DNA of 64,000 bases from an uncultured Oscillibacter sp. (GTDB taxonomy: Bacteria; Bacillota; Clostridia; Oscillospirales; Oscillospiraceae), in the NCBI GenBank assembly GCA_910588005.1, contig CAJUQM010000001.1:1-64000 (forward strand), in the 5' to 3' direction. This document shows, piece by piece, positions 42,277 through 51,100 of this stretch. The number at the start of each line of letters is the position of its first letter. Positions within the stretch are counted from its first letter, which is position 1. The notes beneath the pieces were generated by a model, which was not told the origin of the DNA, made no database searches, and was given only the letters and a program-made list of their open reading frames with translations. The translations under genes were made by a program, and so were the position numbers.

Positions 42277-42530
42277 CTCCCCACCTCCTGGTATATCCCT
42301 CGTTGGTACAAAAATATTTGAACAGGGTCCAGCGACTCCCTGTGAATTGTGGTCAAAGCGGCGGTCAAATCGCTCACCGCCACGCGCACGGCATAGGCGC
42401 AGCCCAGCTCCGTCAGCTCTCGGGGGGCGCGGAAAATCTGGCAGCGGATGCCCGCCCGTGCCAGCACCCGCTGCATCCGCTGTGCATAGGTAACAGACCG
42501 TGCGATAATCAGATAGTGATCCACAGGCAC
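42273..42530 (-). CDS. DUF3343 protein, putative Se/S carrier
   Basis: 85 residues. Begins MPVDHYLIIARSVTYAQRMQ and includes ARAGIRCQIFRAP, RELTELGCAYAVRV with two conserved Cys, and a C-terminal VQIFLYQRG. Members often sit next to cysteine desulfurases and selenium-related genes and are thought to carry sulfur or selenium. It is directly upstream of, and overlaps, the desulfurase gene. Confidence 0.85.
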   Translation of the reverse strand: MPVDHYLIIARSVTYAQRMQRVLARAGIRCQIFRAPRELTELGCAYAVRVAVSDLTAALTTIHRESLDPVQIFLYQRGIYQEVGR

Positions 42531-42601
42531 TCCTCCTCTCTACCCATTGTATGGACAGAGCAAAGAAAGGTGAGAGAACGGACTCGCCGGAGCCTGTTCT
42601 C

Positions 42602-42972
42602 TCACCTCGCGCATATCAGTTTTTTCTCCGGGCCGTCCCGCAAATAGACGGACTGTACAGGCTCCAGCTGGCCGTCCTCGATATTCACATCCATGCTGCC
42701 GCTCCGATGGTCCCCATAAACCAGCCCCTTGCGGACGGTGATATACAGGTACTCCTCCTCGATATCATAGGAAAACCCGTGAAAAGCGGTCCCGCTGCTG
42801 CCGTGGCCGCTGACGGACATATGGAAGCCGTTCTTCTCAAAGCAGGCCTCGTCCACCCGCATATTCAAAGACGGGGAACCCCGCCGCATATGGGGGTCAA
42901 TCAAAATACCCGGCAGGACCAGGAGTACCGCCACTGGGCCAGCAGGGCCAGAAAACGCCGTGTGTCTCTCAT
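42602..42972 (-). pseudogene. Small exported protein with a probable frameshift
   Basis: An ATG at 42972 overlaps the ispF stop and opens [12 protein letters not shown], half of a signal peptide. The frame is then lost near 42937. In the -1 frame, from 42934 (GTG), the second half continues as VAVLLVLPGILIDPHMRRG and runs 110 codons to the stop at 42602. One missing base would explain this. The mature part (SPSLNMRVDEACFEKNGFHM and following) is beta-rich and not recognised. Could be a decayed gene, a sequencing error, or expressed from the GTG as a shortened protein. Confidence 0.6.
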
Positions 42973-43454
42973 CGCGGTCCCTCCAGCAGCGCCACGGCGT
43001 GCGCCGCCATACCGGAGCCGTCTCCGGTAAAGCCCAGCCCCTCCTCGGTGGTGGCTTTTACATTGACCCGCTCCGGCTCAATTCCCAGCGCCATAGCGAT
43101 ATTCTCCGCCATCCGCGCCCTGTAGGGGGCAATCTTCGGCGCCTGTGCCAGCAAAGTGACGTCGACGTTCACCACAGTGAACTCCCGCTCTGTCAGCAGC
43201 CGTCCCACTTCCTTCAACAGCTTCAAGCTGGAGATCCCGGCATAGGCCGGATCTGTATCCGGAAACAGCTTTCCAATGTCCCCCAGGCGGGAGGCCCCAG
43301 TCAAAGCATCCATGACGGCATGGGTCAACACGTCCGCGTCGGAGTGCCCCAGAAGCCCCCGCTCCCAAGGGATCTCCACGCCGCCTAGGATCAGCTTCCG
43401 TCCCTCCGCCAGCCGGTGGACATCATACCCGTGCCCAACGCGAAGATTCGTCAT
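42969..43454 (-). CDS. ispF: 2-C-methyl-D-erythritol 2,4-cyclodiphosphate synthase
   Basis: 161 residues. MEP-pathway enzyme of isoprenoid synthesis. Zinc-site pattern [12 protein letters not shown] and [15 protein letters not shown], plus [15 protein letters not shown] and the C-terminal [16 protein letters not shown]. The start overlaps the ispD stop (ATGA), so cytidylyltransferase and cyclase are made together; the kinase ispE is not in this window. Confidence 0.96.
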   Translation of the reverse strand: MTNLRVGHGYDVHRLAEGRKLILGGVEIPWERGLLGHSDADVLTHAVMDALTGASRLGDIGKLFPDTDPAYAGISSLKLLKEVGRLLTEREFTVVNVDVTLLAQAPKIAPYRARMAENIAMALGIEPERVNVKATTEEGLGFTGDGSGMAAHAVALLEGPR

Positions 43455-44182
43455 CGTCCTTCCTCCCGGGCCTGCAAAACAGCCTCCGCCAAAATCATAT
43501 CCGCCGGGGTGGTGATCTTTAAATTCTCCTCGTCGCCCTCCACCAAAAACACCACCTTGCCCAGCCGCTCCACAGCGGAGCAGTCGTCTGTGATGGGTAT
43601 ACCGCCGGCCAGCGCCCCTTGGAGCGCGGCCTTCAACAAGCTGGACTCAAACACCTGGGGCGTCTGCACAGCCCGCAGAGCATCTCTCTCCAGGGTCTGC
43701 TCCACCGCGCTGTCCGCCCGGATAACCTTGATTGTGTCCTTCACAGGTACAGCGGGAGCTGCCGCGCCGCAGCGGGCGGCGGCTGCAACCGTTCGGCCAA
43801 TCAGCTCCGGCGTCACCAGTGGGCGGGCGCCGTCCTGTACCGCCAGCAGCTCTGACTCCGGCGAAGCCTCCAGCGCCGCCAGCAGCACGGAGTGGGCGCG
43901 GCTCTCTCCTCCCCGCACCACTTTGGCGCACTTGGCAATCCCATATGTATGGCACAACCGGGAAATCTCCACCAAGTCCTCTTCCCTGGCGGCCACAATG
44001 ATCTCGTCAATCTCCTGGGCTATCTGGAGAGCCGTCAGGGTTCGTACCAATACCGGCACGCCGTCCAAAGGTTCCAATAGCTTATTCACTCCCCCCATAC
44101 GGCGGGAATCGCCCGCGGCAGCCACTAGGGCGGTGCAGCGCGGGCGGTTTGCGTTTCGTATCTTTCGCAAAAATGAAAACAT
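43451..44182 (-). CDS. ispD: 2-C-methyl-D-erythritol 4-phosphate cytidylyltransferase
   Basis: 243 residues. CTP-binding loop [34 protein letters not shown] and VPVKDTIKV are further active-site segments. It makes CDP-methylerythritol in the MEP pathway. The ATG at 44182 is preferred; a GTG at 44188 lies within its GGAGG binding site. Upstream lies carD. Confidence 0.95.
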   Translation of the reverse strand: MFSFLRKIRNANRPRCTALVAAAGDSRRMGGVNKLLEPLDGVPVLVRTLTALQIAQEIDEIIVAAREEDLVEISRLCHTYGIAKCAKVVRGGESRAHSVLLAALEASPESELLAVQDGARPLVTPELIGRTVAAAARCGAAAPAVPVKDTIKVIRADSAVEQTLERDALRAVQTPQVFESSLLKAALQGALAGGIPITDDCSAVERLGKVVFLVEGDEENLKITTPADMILAEAVLQAREEGR

Positions 44183-44258
44183 GTCCACCTCCAGCGCCGG
44201 CTGGCGCTTCTACAGGACTCATATCCGCAGACTTTGCCATCTGATCTATTCAGGGCGG

Positions 44259-44750
44259 TCAGCAGGCCGCCTCCTGGGTCATCGCCATGTCAATCCGGGC
44301 CTCCACAGTCTCATAGTCCGCCTGTTCCGACAAAACAATTTCAGAAATTAAAATCCGCTTGGCGGTCTGGAGCATCTTCCGCTCCCCTGTGGACAGTCCC
44401 CTCCTCGTATCCCTGGTCATCAGGCCCTTGATCAGCCGGGCCACCTCCCGCAGGTCTCCGCTTTTCAGACGCTGCAGATTCTCCTGATACCGCTTGTTCC
44501 AATTGGCATTGCTCTCCACTTCCAGAGCAGGAATCGCCGCGATCAGCGTCTCCGCCTCCTCCGGCGTGATAATGGGACGTACGCCGATCGCCACGCTGTT
44601 GGTCACCGGAATTTTCAGCAGCAGCCCGCCCATAGGCATCTTAAACACATAGTAGTCCTGCGTATTTCCTCCCACTTTTTCTTGGATAACGGCGTCTATC
44701 ACGCCGGCTCCGTGCATTGGATGCGCAACAAGATCTCCAATTCTGAACAT
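44259..44750 (-). CDS. CarD/CdnL-family RNA-polymerase-binding regulator
   Basis: 163 residues. Starts MFRIGDLVAHPMHGAGVIDA, the Tudor-like RNA-polymerase interaction domain; the C-terminal helical DNA-binding half contains MTRDTRRGLSTGERKMLQTA. CarD proteins stabilise open promoter complexes, often at rRNA and ribosomal genes. The ATG at 44750 follows GGGGAGGGG; the frame to 44819 lacks a binding site. A consensus promoter lies at 44842-44870. Confidence 0.92.
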   Translation of the reverse strand: MFRIGDLVAHPMHGAGVIDAVIQEKVGGNTQDYYVFKMPMGGLLLKIPVTNSVAIGVRPIITPEEAETLIAAIPALEVESNANWNKRYQENLQRLKSGDLREVARLIKGLMTRDTRRGLSTGERKMLQTAKRILISEIVLSEQADYETVEARIDMAMTQEAAC

Positions 44751-44841
44751 GGCAAGCCCCTCCCCTTTTTTCATCGGTTCATTGTGGTGCCCGGTATTCG
44801 CCAATACGCTATTTGTCATATTTTTCTTATAAGATATCTTT

Positions 44842-44870
44842 ATTATATCCTCTTTTTCCCATATTTACAA
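44842..44870 (-). promoter_or_regulatory. Promoter of carD-ispD-ispF
   Basis: Minus strand: TTGTAA (44865-44870), a 17-bp spacer, TATAAT (44842-44847). Strong sigma-A match about 90 bases before carD. Confidence 0.75.
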
Positions 44871-44916
44871 GCACATTTTTTGAAATAGGGAACATATTTT
44901 TTATAGAATCATGCAA

Positions 44917-44951
44917 AAAATGGCGGACAACCTTCCGTTGTCCGCCATTTT
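44917..44951 (-). terminator. Terminator of the CoA-transferase gene
   Basis: A 15-bp perfect stem (44917-44931 with 44937-44951), CTTCC-type loop, followed on the minus strand by a T-run. It starts 10 bp past the CoA-transferase stop. Confidence 0.92.
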
Positions 44952-44960
44952 GAAACCTAT

Positions 44961-46307
44961 TTACCGCTTGTTGGACCGCCGCCAGATGTGCATCTTTTCC
45001 GCTTCGGCGATAAGTTCCTCCCGGAACTGAGGGTGTGCAATGCCGATAATTCCCTCGGCCCGCTCCCACGTAGATTTGCCCTTTACATTGAACTTGCCGT
45101 ACTCTGTCACCAGCCAATGGAGGTTGGCACGGGTAGCGGTGACAATAGAACCCTCCAGCAGTGTGGGCCGGATCCGGGATTTCAGCTGTCCGCTCTTCTT
45201 GTCCATGTAAGAGGAGGAGCAGCAGATAAAGCTCTTGCCGCCCTTGGCCAAATACGCCCCCATGACAAAGTCCTGCTGGCCTCCCGCGCCGGAGATATGG
45301 CGAGTACCGGAGGACTCAGAGGACACCTGGCCGAACAGGTCGATATCCACCGCGCCGTTAATGGACATAAAATTCTCAATTTGAGACACCCGGGCAATGT
45401 CGTTGACATAGCTGACGGGAGAGATCATGCACTCGGGATTGTTGTCCAGGAAATCATACAGCTTCTGACTGCCCGCGGCAAAAGCATAGGTCTGACGGCC
45501 CCGGTCAAAGGGCTTGCACGCGCCGGTGATGCGGCCCGCCGCAGACATATCCACAAAAGCGTCCACGTACATCTCGGTATGTACGCCCAGATCTTTCAGA
45601 TCGGACTCCGCCACCATCTTGCCGATGGCGTTGGGCATGGCGCCGATTCCAAGCTGGAGGCAGGCGCCGTTTGGAATCTCCGGCACCACCAGACGGGCAA
45701 CGGCTAAATCCACTTCGGAAGCGGCCCCTCCGCCGCCCAGAATATCCATGGGCGGATTCTCTCCCTCCACAATCATATCTACATCGCTGATATGGACGCA
45801 GTTATCGTAGCCGCCCAGGCATACGGGCATATTTTCATTGACCTCTACAATAATGGTCTTAGCGCACTCGCATACGGCTTTCAGGTGGTCACCGGAAGGG
45901 CCGAAATTAAACCATCCCTTCTGATCCATCGGCGCTACCTGGAACATCGCCACATCCAAAGATTTAATGACGTTGGCGTAAAAGCCGGGCAGCTCGGAAT
46001 AGCGCATGGGAATATAATAGGAAAGTCCCTCATCCACAGCCTTGCGCTCAATACCGCCCATGTGCCAGGAGTTCCATGTAAAGTGGCTCGCCGCTTCCGG
46101 CACATCAAAAATCGCGGGCCGGTGGGTCAGGATCCCGCCCCGGATCTTCACATCCGTCAGCTCATCCGCCCGCTGCGCCAGCGCCTTGTCCAACGCAATG
46201 GGAGAGCAGATACTCCAGCCATAATCCAGCCAGTCGCCGGATTTGACCACCTTCACCGCATCGGCGGCGGAGGTCAATTTCTGTTTGTATGCGTCTTGAT
46301 AGCTCAT
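44961..46307 (-). CDS. but: Butyryl-CoA:acetate CoA-transferase-like enzyme
   Basis: 448 residues, acetyl-CoA hydrolase/transferase family. It starts [20 protein letters not shown] and contains [44 protein letters not shown] and [20 protein letters not shown]. These fit the butyryl-CoA:acetate transferases of gut butyrate producers better than 4-hydroxybutyrate transferases, judged from memory of motifs. It would move CoA from butyryl-CoA to acetate, releasing butyrate. The ATG at 46307 follows GGAGGAA and gives the family length. Monocistronic: its own consensus promoter and terminator flank it. Confidence 0.8.
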   Translation of the reverse strand: MSYQDAYKQKLTSAADAVKVVKSGDWLDYGWSICSPIALDKALAQRADELTDVKIRGGILTHRPAIFDVPEAASHFTWNSWHMGGIERKAVDEGLSYYIPMRYSELPGFYANVIKSLDVAMFQVAPMDQKGWFNFGPSGDHLKAVCECAKTIIVEVNENMPVCLGGYDNCVHISDVDMIVEGENPPMDILGGGGAASEVDLAVARLVVPEIPNGACLQLGIGAMPNAIGKMVAESDLKDLGVHTEMYVDAFVDMSAAGRITGACKPFDRGRQTYAFAAGSQKLYDFLDNNPECMISPVSYVNDIARVSQIENFMSINGAVDIDLFGQVSSESSGTRHISGAGGQQDFVMGAYLAKGGKSFICCSSSYMDKKSGQLKSRIRPTLLEGSIVTATRANLHWLVTEYGKFNVKGKSTWERAEGIIGIAHPQFREELIAEAEKMHIWRRSNKR

Positions 46308-46462
46308 CGTTGTTCCTCCTGTATTCCCTTTTATGACCAAACAGCTGTGAGCTGCGGCGCGGTCTTTTCGCAGACCGTCTCAGCAGACAGACCGCAGACG
46401 TTCCGGCGCTTTTCCCTGGCAATGCCGTCTTCTTATGATCGTCATACTTTTCACAAGATAAA

Positions 46463-46491
46463 ATTATATCATATCAATTCTTCAATTGCAA
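46463..46491 (-). promoter_or_regulatory. Promoter of the CoA-transferase gene
   Basis: Minus strand: TTGCAA (46486-46491), a 17-bp spacer, TATAAT (46463-46468). Leader of about 150 bases before the ATG at 46307. Confidence 0.75.
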
Positions 46492-46527
46492 TGATAATGT
46501 CAAAAAAATAACAATTTTTCAAAAAAC

Positions 46528-46556
46528 TGAGAGGCAGACCTTCTGCCTGCCTCTCA
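46528..46556 (-). terminator. Terminator of ispH-S1
   Basis: A 10-bp perfect stem (46528-46537 with 46547-46556), followed on the minus strand by TTTTTT. Confidence 0.88.
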
Positions 46557-46566
46557 AATGCGGACT

Positions 46567-48534
46567 TTATTCCTCAGTCTCCGCAGCTTCGTCATCCGCC
46601 TCCAGCTCCGCGGCGGGAGCCAGCAGGGCACGGATCGAAAGAGAGATCTTCTGCTTTTCCTCATCGACAGCAGTGATCTTCACATCCACAGTCTGCCCTT
46701 CGGACAGCACGTCCTCCGGCTTATCAATGCGGCGGTCAGCAATCTGGGAAATGTGGATCAGCCCGTCCACACCGGGCACCACCTCGGCAAAGGCGCCAAA
46801 GGTCATCAGCTTGACAATGCGGACGGTAGCCACATCGCCCACGGCGTATTTATCCATAAATACCTGCCAGGGGTTGACGCTGTGGTCCTTGACGCCCAGG
46901 GAGATCTTCCGCTTCTCGGCGTCAAAGGAGATCACATACACCTCCATGGGATCCCCCACCTTGCAAACCTCGGCGGGAGTCTTGATCCGGCTCCAGCTCA
47001 GCTCGGAGATATGTACCATTCCATCGACGCCGCCAATGTCCACAAACACGCCGTAAGAGGTCATGGACTTCACGGTACCGGAATAACGCTTGCCCTCCGC
47101 AATGTTGGCCCACACCTCTTCCTGGGCGGCCCTGCGGGTTTCGTCAGTAACGGCACGGATGGAGCCTACCACCCGGCGGCGGGCACGATTAACCTCCGTG
47201 ACGCGCAGCTGCACCTTCTGCTTGATCATAGCGCTGAGATCCGCGCCCCGGGGCTGTCCGCTCTGAGAGGCGGGAACAAATACCCGCACGCCCTTGACAG
47301 AAACCACGATGCCGCCCTTGTTTTCCTCGGTGACGGTGCCTTCCAGCACGGTCTTTTCCTCAACGGCGGTCTCGATATTCTCCCACACCTTGACGGCGTC
47401 CAGGCGCTTTTTGGAAAGCTCGGCGTAGCCCTCCACATCGTTGACCCGGACAATGTAGGTCTCGATCTCGTCGCCTACTTTGACCACGTCCTCTGGCTTG
47501 GCGTTGGGGTCGTCGCTCAACTCACTGAACTTAATGTAGGCGGCCTGCTTGGCGCCCACATCAACCTGCACCTCAGTCGGCGTGATGGCCGTGACAATGC
47601 CGGTTACCTTCTCCCCTGTATTTAAAGTTTTGAAAGATTGATTCAGTAATTCCTCGAAGGACTCCTCTTTGCCCTCGGCCGCTCTGATTTCTTCGCTCAT
47701 CGTTGCATATACCTCCTTAATAATGCCCGCAGGTGTGGAGGCTCCGGCCGTAAGGCCCGCAACAGAACAACCATTGAAAAAATCCGGCGAAAGCTCGTCC
47801 GCTCCCTCGATCTGAAAAACGCGCGGACATCTCTCTTTGCAAATTTCCGTCAAATGTTTGGTGTTGGCGCTTTTACGGTCTCCCACCACGACCACCACGT
47901 CCGCCCGGGCGGCAATTTCCGCCGCTTCAGACTGGCGCTTATGCGTAGCATTGCATATTGTATCAAAGATTTTCGCATTTGTACACTCTTTTTTTATGAT
48001 TTTCCAAGAAGTTTCAAAAAGTTCACGAATACAGGTCGTCTGTGCCGTCACAGTCAGCGGCGTCTCCCGGTTCCCGGGAGCGCTGTCCAGCCAACGGCGG
48101 ACGGCGTCAGGCCCGTCGAACACCAGCGGCTCCCGGCACCAGCTGGCCACTCCCGCCACCTCCGGATGGCAGGGGTCCCCGATGATCACGGCCCGCCGGC
48201 CTTCCGCCTCGGCCTGCGCCACCAGCCGCTGGATACGCACCACGTTGGGACAGGTGGCGTTTACGCAAGTCACGCCCCGGTTTTCCAAGGCGTCCAATAC
48301 GCTCTTTTGTTCCCCGTGAGAGCGAATGACCACCGTGTCCCCGGTATGCAGGAGACACGGGTCTACCGTCTTACGAACCCCCTTCCGGGCGAGATCCTCC
48401 ACCACATGGGCGTTGTGGATCAGATCTCCCAGCATCCAGCAGCCCCCTGTCTGTCCGGCGGTTTTCTCCGCCAGCTCCACAGCTCTCCGTACACCGTAGC
48501 AAAACCCGGCGCTTTCTGCCAGCAAAACTCTCAC
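46567..48534 (-). CDS. ispH: IspH (HMBPP reductase) fused to ribosomal protein S1 domains
   Basis: 655 residues. Residues 1-285: IspH, the [4Fe-4S] enzyme making IPP and DMAPP, with cysteines in AESAGFCYGVRRAVELAE, NATCPNVVRI and NGCSVAGLTAGASTP. Residues about 310-640: four S1 OB-fold RNA-binding repeats (for example EGKRYSGTVKSMTSYGVFVD, and GDVATVRIVKLMTFGAFAEV), then an acidic tail. The fusion is known across Clostridia and may be their S1 equivalent. Together with ispD and ispF, three MEP steps lie within about 6 kb. First gene partner upstream: plsC (overlap of 4 bp). Confidence 0.96.
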   Translation of the reverse strand: MRVLLAESAGFCYGVRRAVELAEKTAGQTGGCWMLGDLIHNAHVVEDLARKGVRKTVDPCLLHTGDTVVIRSHGEQKSVLDALENRGVTCVNATCPNVVRIQRLVAQAEAEGRRAVIIGDPCHPEVAGVASWCREPLVFDGPDAVRRWLDSAPGNRETPLTVTAQTTCIRELFETSWKIIKKECTNAKIFDTICNATHKRQSEAAEIAARADVVVVVGDRKSANTKHLTEICKERCPRVFQIEGADELSPDFFNGCSVAGLTAGASTPAGIIKEVYATMSEEIRAAEGKEESFEELLNQSFKTLNTGEKVTGIVTAITPTEVQVDVGAKQAAYIKFSELSDDPNAKPEDVVKVGDEIETYIVRVNDVEGYAELSKKRLDAVKVWENIETAVEEKTVLEGTVTEENKGGIVVSVKGVRVFVPASQSGQPRGADLSAMIKQKVQLRVTEVNRARRRVVGSIRAVTDETRRAAQEEVWANIAEGKRYSGTVKSMTSYGVFVDIGGVDGMVHISELSWSRIKTPAEVCKVGDPMEVYVISFDAEKRKISLGVKDHSVNPWQVFMDKYAVGDVATVRIVKLMTFGAFAEVVPGVDGLIHISQIADRRIDKPEDVLSEGQTVDVKITAVDEEKQKISLSIRALLAPAAELEADDEAAETEE

Positions 48535-49166
48535 AGCGGCGCTCCTCCCACGGCCTGGCCGCCCAAGGCATAGGCCGCCTCCAAAATGCCGTCCGCAATC
48601 TGCTGCATCTCCTCCGACGTGCCCCTCCGCCCAGTATAATGAGGCTGGAAAGGCTCGCCGAAGATAATGCGGGTACGGTGAAACAGCCTCTTCTCCCCAT
48701 CCACAAAAACAGGGACCAATACGGCGCCGGTCCGCACGCCGATCATGGCTACCCCCGCCTTGGCATGGGCGGGGAGACCGTCTATGTATCCCACGCCATT
48801 CCGGACCACGGTGCCCTCCGGAAAAATCAATAGGTTGTCACCGTCCTTGATGGCCTGCATAGCGGTCCGAACGGTGTTGATGTCGTTGTTCCCCCGGCTG
48901 ACAGGAAATGCCCCCACCTTTCGGAGCAGCCATCCCAGCAACGGATTTTGAAACAGCTCCTCCTTCGCCATGATGTGAAGCCGGTAATTCTTAGGCAGTT
49001 TCAGCGCCACCAGAATGGGATCCCAGTTGCTGGCGTGATTGGGACACAGCAGCGCGCCGCTCTCCGGCAGCCTCTCCATTCCCTCTACGGAGACGGGATG
49101 GAGGAGATCCGCCACAAAACCGACCACGTAGTAAATAAAGACAAATAACCTGTTAAATGGCTTCAT
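48531..49166 (-). CDS. plsC: 1-acyl-sn-glycerol-3-phosphate acyltransferase (PlsC family)
   Basis: 211 residues with the acyltransferase blocks CPNHASNWDPIL (HX4D), LRKVGAFPVSRGNND and LIFPEGTVVRNG, and an N-terminal membrane-associated segment. It makes phosphatidic acid from lysophosphatidic acid. Overlaps cmk upstream and ispH downstream (cmk-plsC-ispH is a conserved clostridial order). Confidence 0.93.
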   Translation of the reverse strand: MKPFNRLFVFIYYVVGFVADLLHPVSVEGMERLPESGALLCPNHASNWDPILVALKLPKNYRLHIMAKEELFQNPLLGWLLRKVGAFPVSRGNNDINTVRTAMQAIKDGDNLLIFPEGTVVRNGVGYIDGLPAHAKAGVAMIGVRTGAVLVPVFVDGEKRLFHRTRIIFGEPFQPHYTGRRGTSEEMQQIADGILEAAYALGGQAVGGAPL

Positions 49167-49843
49167 ATGCCCCCCGTCCTTCTCCGAATCATCGCCAGCA
49201 GCGCCGCCTCGCTCTCCTGAAAATTTAAATTCGTGGTATCCAGCAGCACGGCGTCCTCCGCCTGCCGCATAGGCGCGGCGGCCCGGTTGGCGTCATTCCA
49301 GTCCCGTTTTTTAATCTCCTCCAAAACCTTCTCATAGGGCTGCGGCGTTCCCCGCTGCTCCAACTCCAAGCAGCGGCGCTCCGCCCGGGCCTCCGGAGAA
49401 GCCGTCAAAAAAATCTTGACCTCCGCATCCGGCAGCACCACAGTGCCAATGTCTCTGCCGTCCATAATGACGCTGTGCTCCCGGGCCAATTTCCGCTGCA
49501 TCTCCAGCAAAAAGGCCCGCACAGACGGGTATGCAGAGACGGCGGAGGCGCAAAGAGAGATCTCCGGCAGGCGGATGGCCCCTGTTACATCCTCTCCGTT
49601 CAGCAGCATGCGCTGCAATCCATCTTCTTCATAGACCAGCTCCACAGAGATCTCCGGCAGACCGGCCGTCACAGCGGCCTCATTCTCAGGATCAATCCCG
49701 TTCATATGCATGTAATAGCCCACCGTGCGGTAGATGGCTCCGGTGTCCACGTACAGGTATCCCAGCTTTCCGGCGGCGCTGCGGGCAAGCGTGCTCTTTC
49801 CCGCGCCGGAGGGACCGTCGATCGCAATGCGGATATGACTCAT
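49163..49843 (-). CDS. cmk: Cytidylate kinase
   Basis: 226 residues. Phosphorylates CMP and dCMP. P-loop AIDGPSGAGKSTLARSAA, YVDTGAIYRTVGYYM, and SVIMDGRDIGTVVLPDAEVK with the family DGRDIGT motif. The downstream plsC start overlaps its stop. Confidence 0.96.
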   Translation of the reverse strand: MSHIRIAIDGPSGAGKSTLARSAAGKLGYLYVDTGAIYRTVGYYMHMNGIDPENEAAVTAGLPEISVELVYEEDGLQRMLLNGEDVTGAIRLPEISLCASAVSAYPSVRAFLLEMQRKLAREHSVIMDGRDIGTVVLPDAEVKIFLTASPEARAERRCLELEQRGTPQPYEKVLEEIKKRDWNDANRAAAPMRQAEDAVLLDTTNLNFQESEAALLAMIRRRTGGI

Positions 49844-49858
49844 CGTCTCTCTCCTCTC

Positions 49859-51100
49859 TCAGCGTTCATCCTTGGCGTTCTCCGCCGCGGCAAAGCCGGC
49901 GGCGCGGCCCGTGGCCCAGGCGATCTGCAGATTAAAGCCGCCTGTATAGGCATCCACGTCGATCAGTTCCCCAGCAAAGTATAATCCCTTTACAACCTTT
50001 GACTCCATAGTATTGGGATTGATCTCTCCCACCTTGACTCCGCCGGAGGTGACAATCGCGTCCGTCACTGGACAAGGTCCGGCAATTACCACCGGAAAAT
50101 TCTTTAAAACGGTCAGCAGCCCCCTCCGCTGCTCCCGGGTGATCTGATGGACCTTTTGACGAAAACCGATTCCGGCGGTTCGGACAATGACCGGAATCAG
50201 CTTTTTAGGCAACAGATCACCCAGCGCATTGCCAAAGTCGTGGTTGGCGTACTTCTCAAAATCCGCCAGCAGGCGCCGGTCCAGGGTCAGTTCATCCAGG
50301 GCGGGCTTCAGATCGATTTCCAGATGATAGGCCCGCTCCCCAAAATGCCGCATGTGGGCAGAGGCCGACAAAATCAGCGGCCCGCTGACGCCAAAGTGTG
50401 TAAATAACAGTTCCCCGAAATCTGAATAAATCCTCTTATTGTCCTCAAAAACGGTCAGCCTTATATTCCGCAGGGTGAGTCCCTGCAGTTCCCGGCCCAG
50501 GCCAAAGTCCCGCAGGGGCACCAGGGACCCGTGCAGCGGCGTTACCGTGTGTCCCGCCTCCGCGGCCATACGGTGGCCCTCTCCTGTGGAGCCGGTGGCG
50601 GGATAGGACACCCCTCCGGTGGCCAAAATCACCGCTTCCGCCGGGTAGCGGCGCCGCTCTCCGGCCACTCCCCGGACTGTGCCCTCCGCAATCTCCAAAG
50701 CCGCCGCCCGGTCCCGAACAATGTCAACCCGCAGTGCCCGCAGCCGCCGCTCCAAAGCGGCGCTGACGTCAAAGGATCGGTCGCTGACCGGAAAAACACG
50801 ATTGCCACGCTCCGTTTTCAGCGGCACTCCCAGCGACTCAAAAAAGGCTATGGCATCCCGTCCGTCAAAGCGGGAAAAAGAACTGTAAAGGAATTTCCCA
50901 TTCCTTGGTATATTGGCCAGCAGCTCCTCTGTCCCGGCGTTGTTGGTCACGTTACAGCGGCCCTTCCCGGTGATATTCAACTTCTTTCCCAGCCGTTCGT
51001 TGGGTTCCAGCAGGGTCACCGCCCCGCCCTGCTCCGCGGAAGAGACCGCCGCCATCATACCGGCGGCGCCTCCCCCAATTACCACAATTTTTTTATTCAT
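49859..51100 (-). CDS. HI0933-family flavoprotein (NAD(P)/FAD-dependent oxidoreductase)
   Basis: 413 residues. N-terminal FAD-binding GGGAAGMMAAVSSAEQ, KLNITGKGRCNVTNN, VILATGGVSYPATGSTGEGH and C-terminal GLYFAGELIDVDAYTGGFNLQ. Family members are BaiN-like or aminoacetone-oxidase-like, but substrates are largely unknown. The ATG at 51100 overlaps the end of the RpiR-family gene; the longer frame to 51196 is inside that gene. Confidence 0.92.
   Translation of the reverse strand: MNKKIVVIGGGAAGMMAAVSSAEQGGAVTLLEPNERLGKKLNITGKGRCNVTNNAGTEELLANIPRNGKFLYSSFSRFDGRDAIAFFESLGVPLKTERGNRVFPVSDRSFDVSAALERRLRALRVDIVRDRAAALEIAEGTVRGVAGERRRYPAEAVILATGGVSYPATGSTGEGHRMAAEAGHTVTPLHGSLVPLRDFGLGRELQGLTLRNIRLTVFEDNKRIYSDFGELLFTHFGVSGPLILSASAHMRHFGERAYHLEIDLKPALDELTLDRRLLADFEKYANHDFGNALGDLLPKKLIPVIVRTAGIGFRQKVHQITREQRRGLLTVLKNFPVVIAGPCPVTDAIVTSGGVKVGEINPNTMESKVVKGLYFAGELIDVDAYTGGFNLQIAWATGRAAGFAAAENAKDER

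Noticed and set aside
46558..47625. Long open frame on the plus strand opposite ispH-S1 (355 codons)
   Set aside because: Antisense shadow of the S1 repeats; His- and Gly-rich product without ribosome site or motif.
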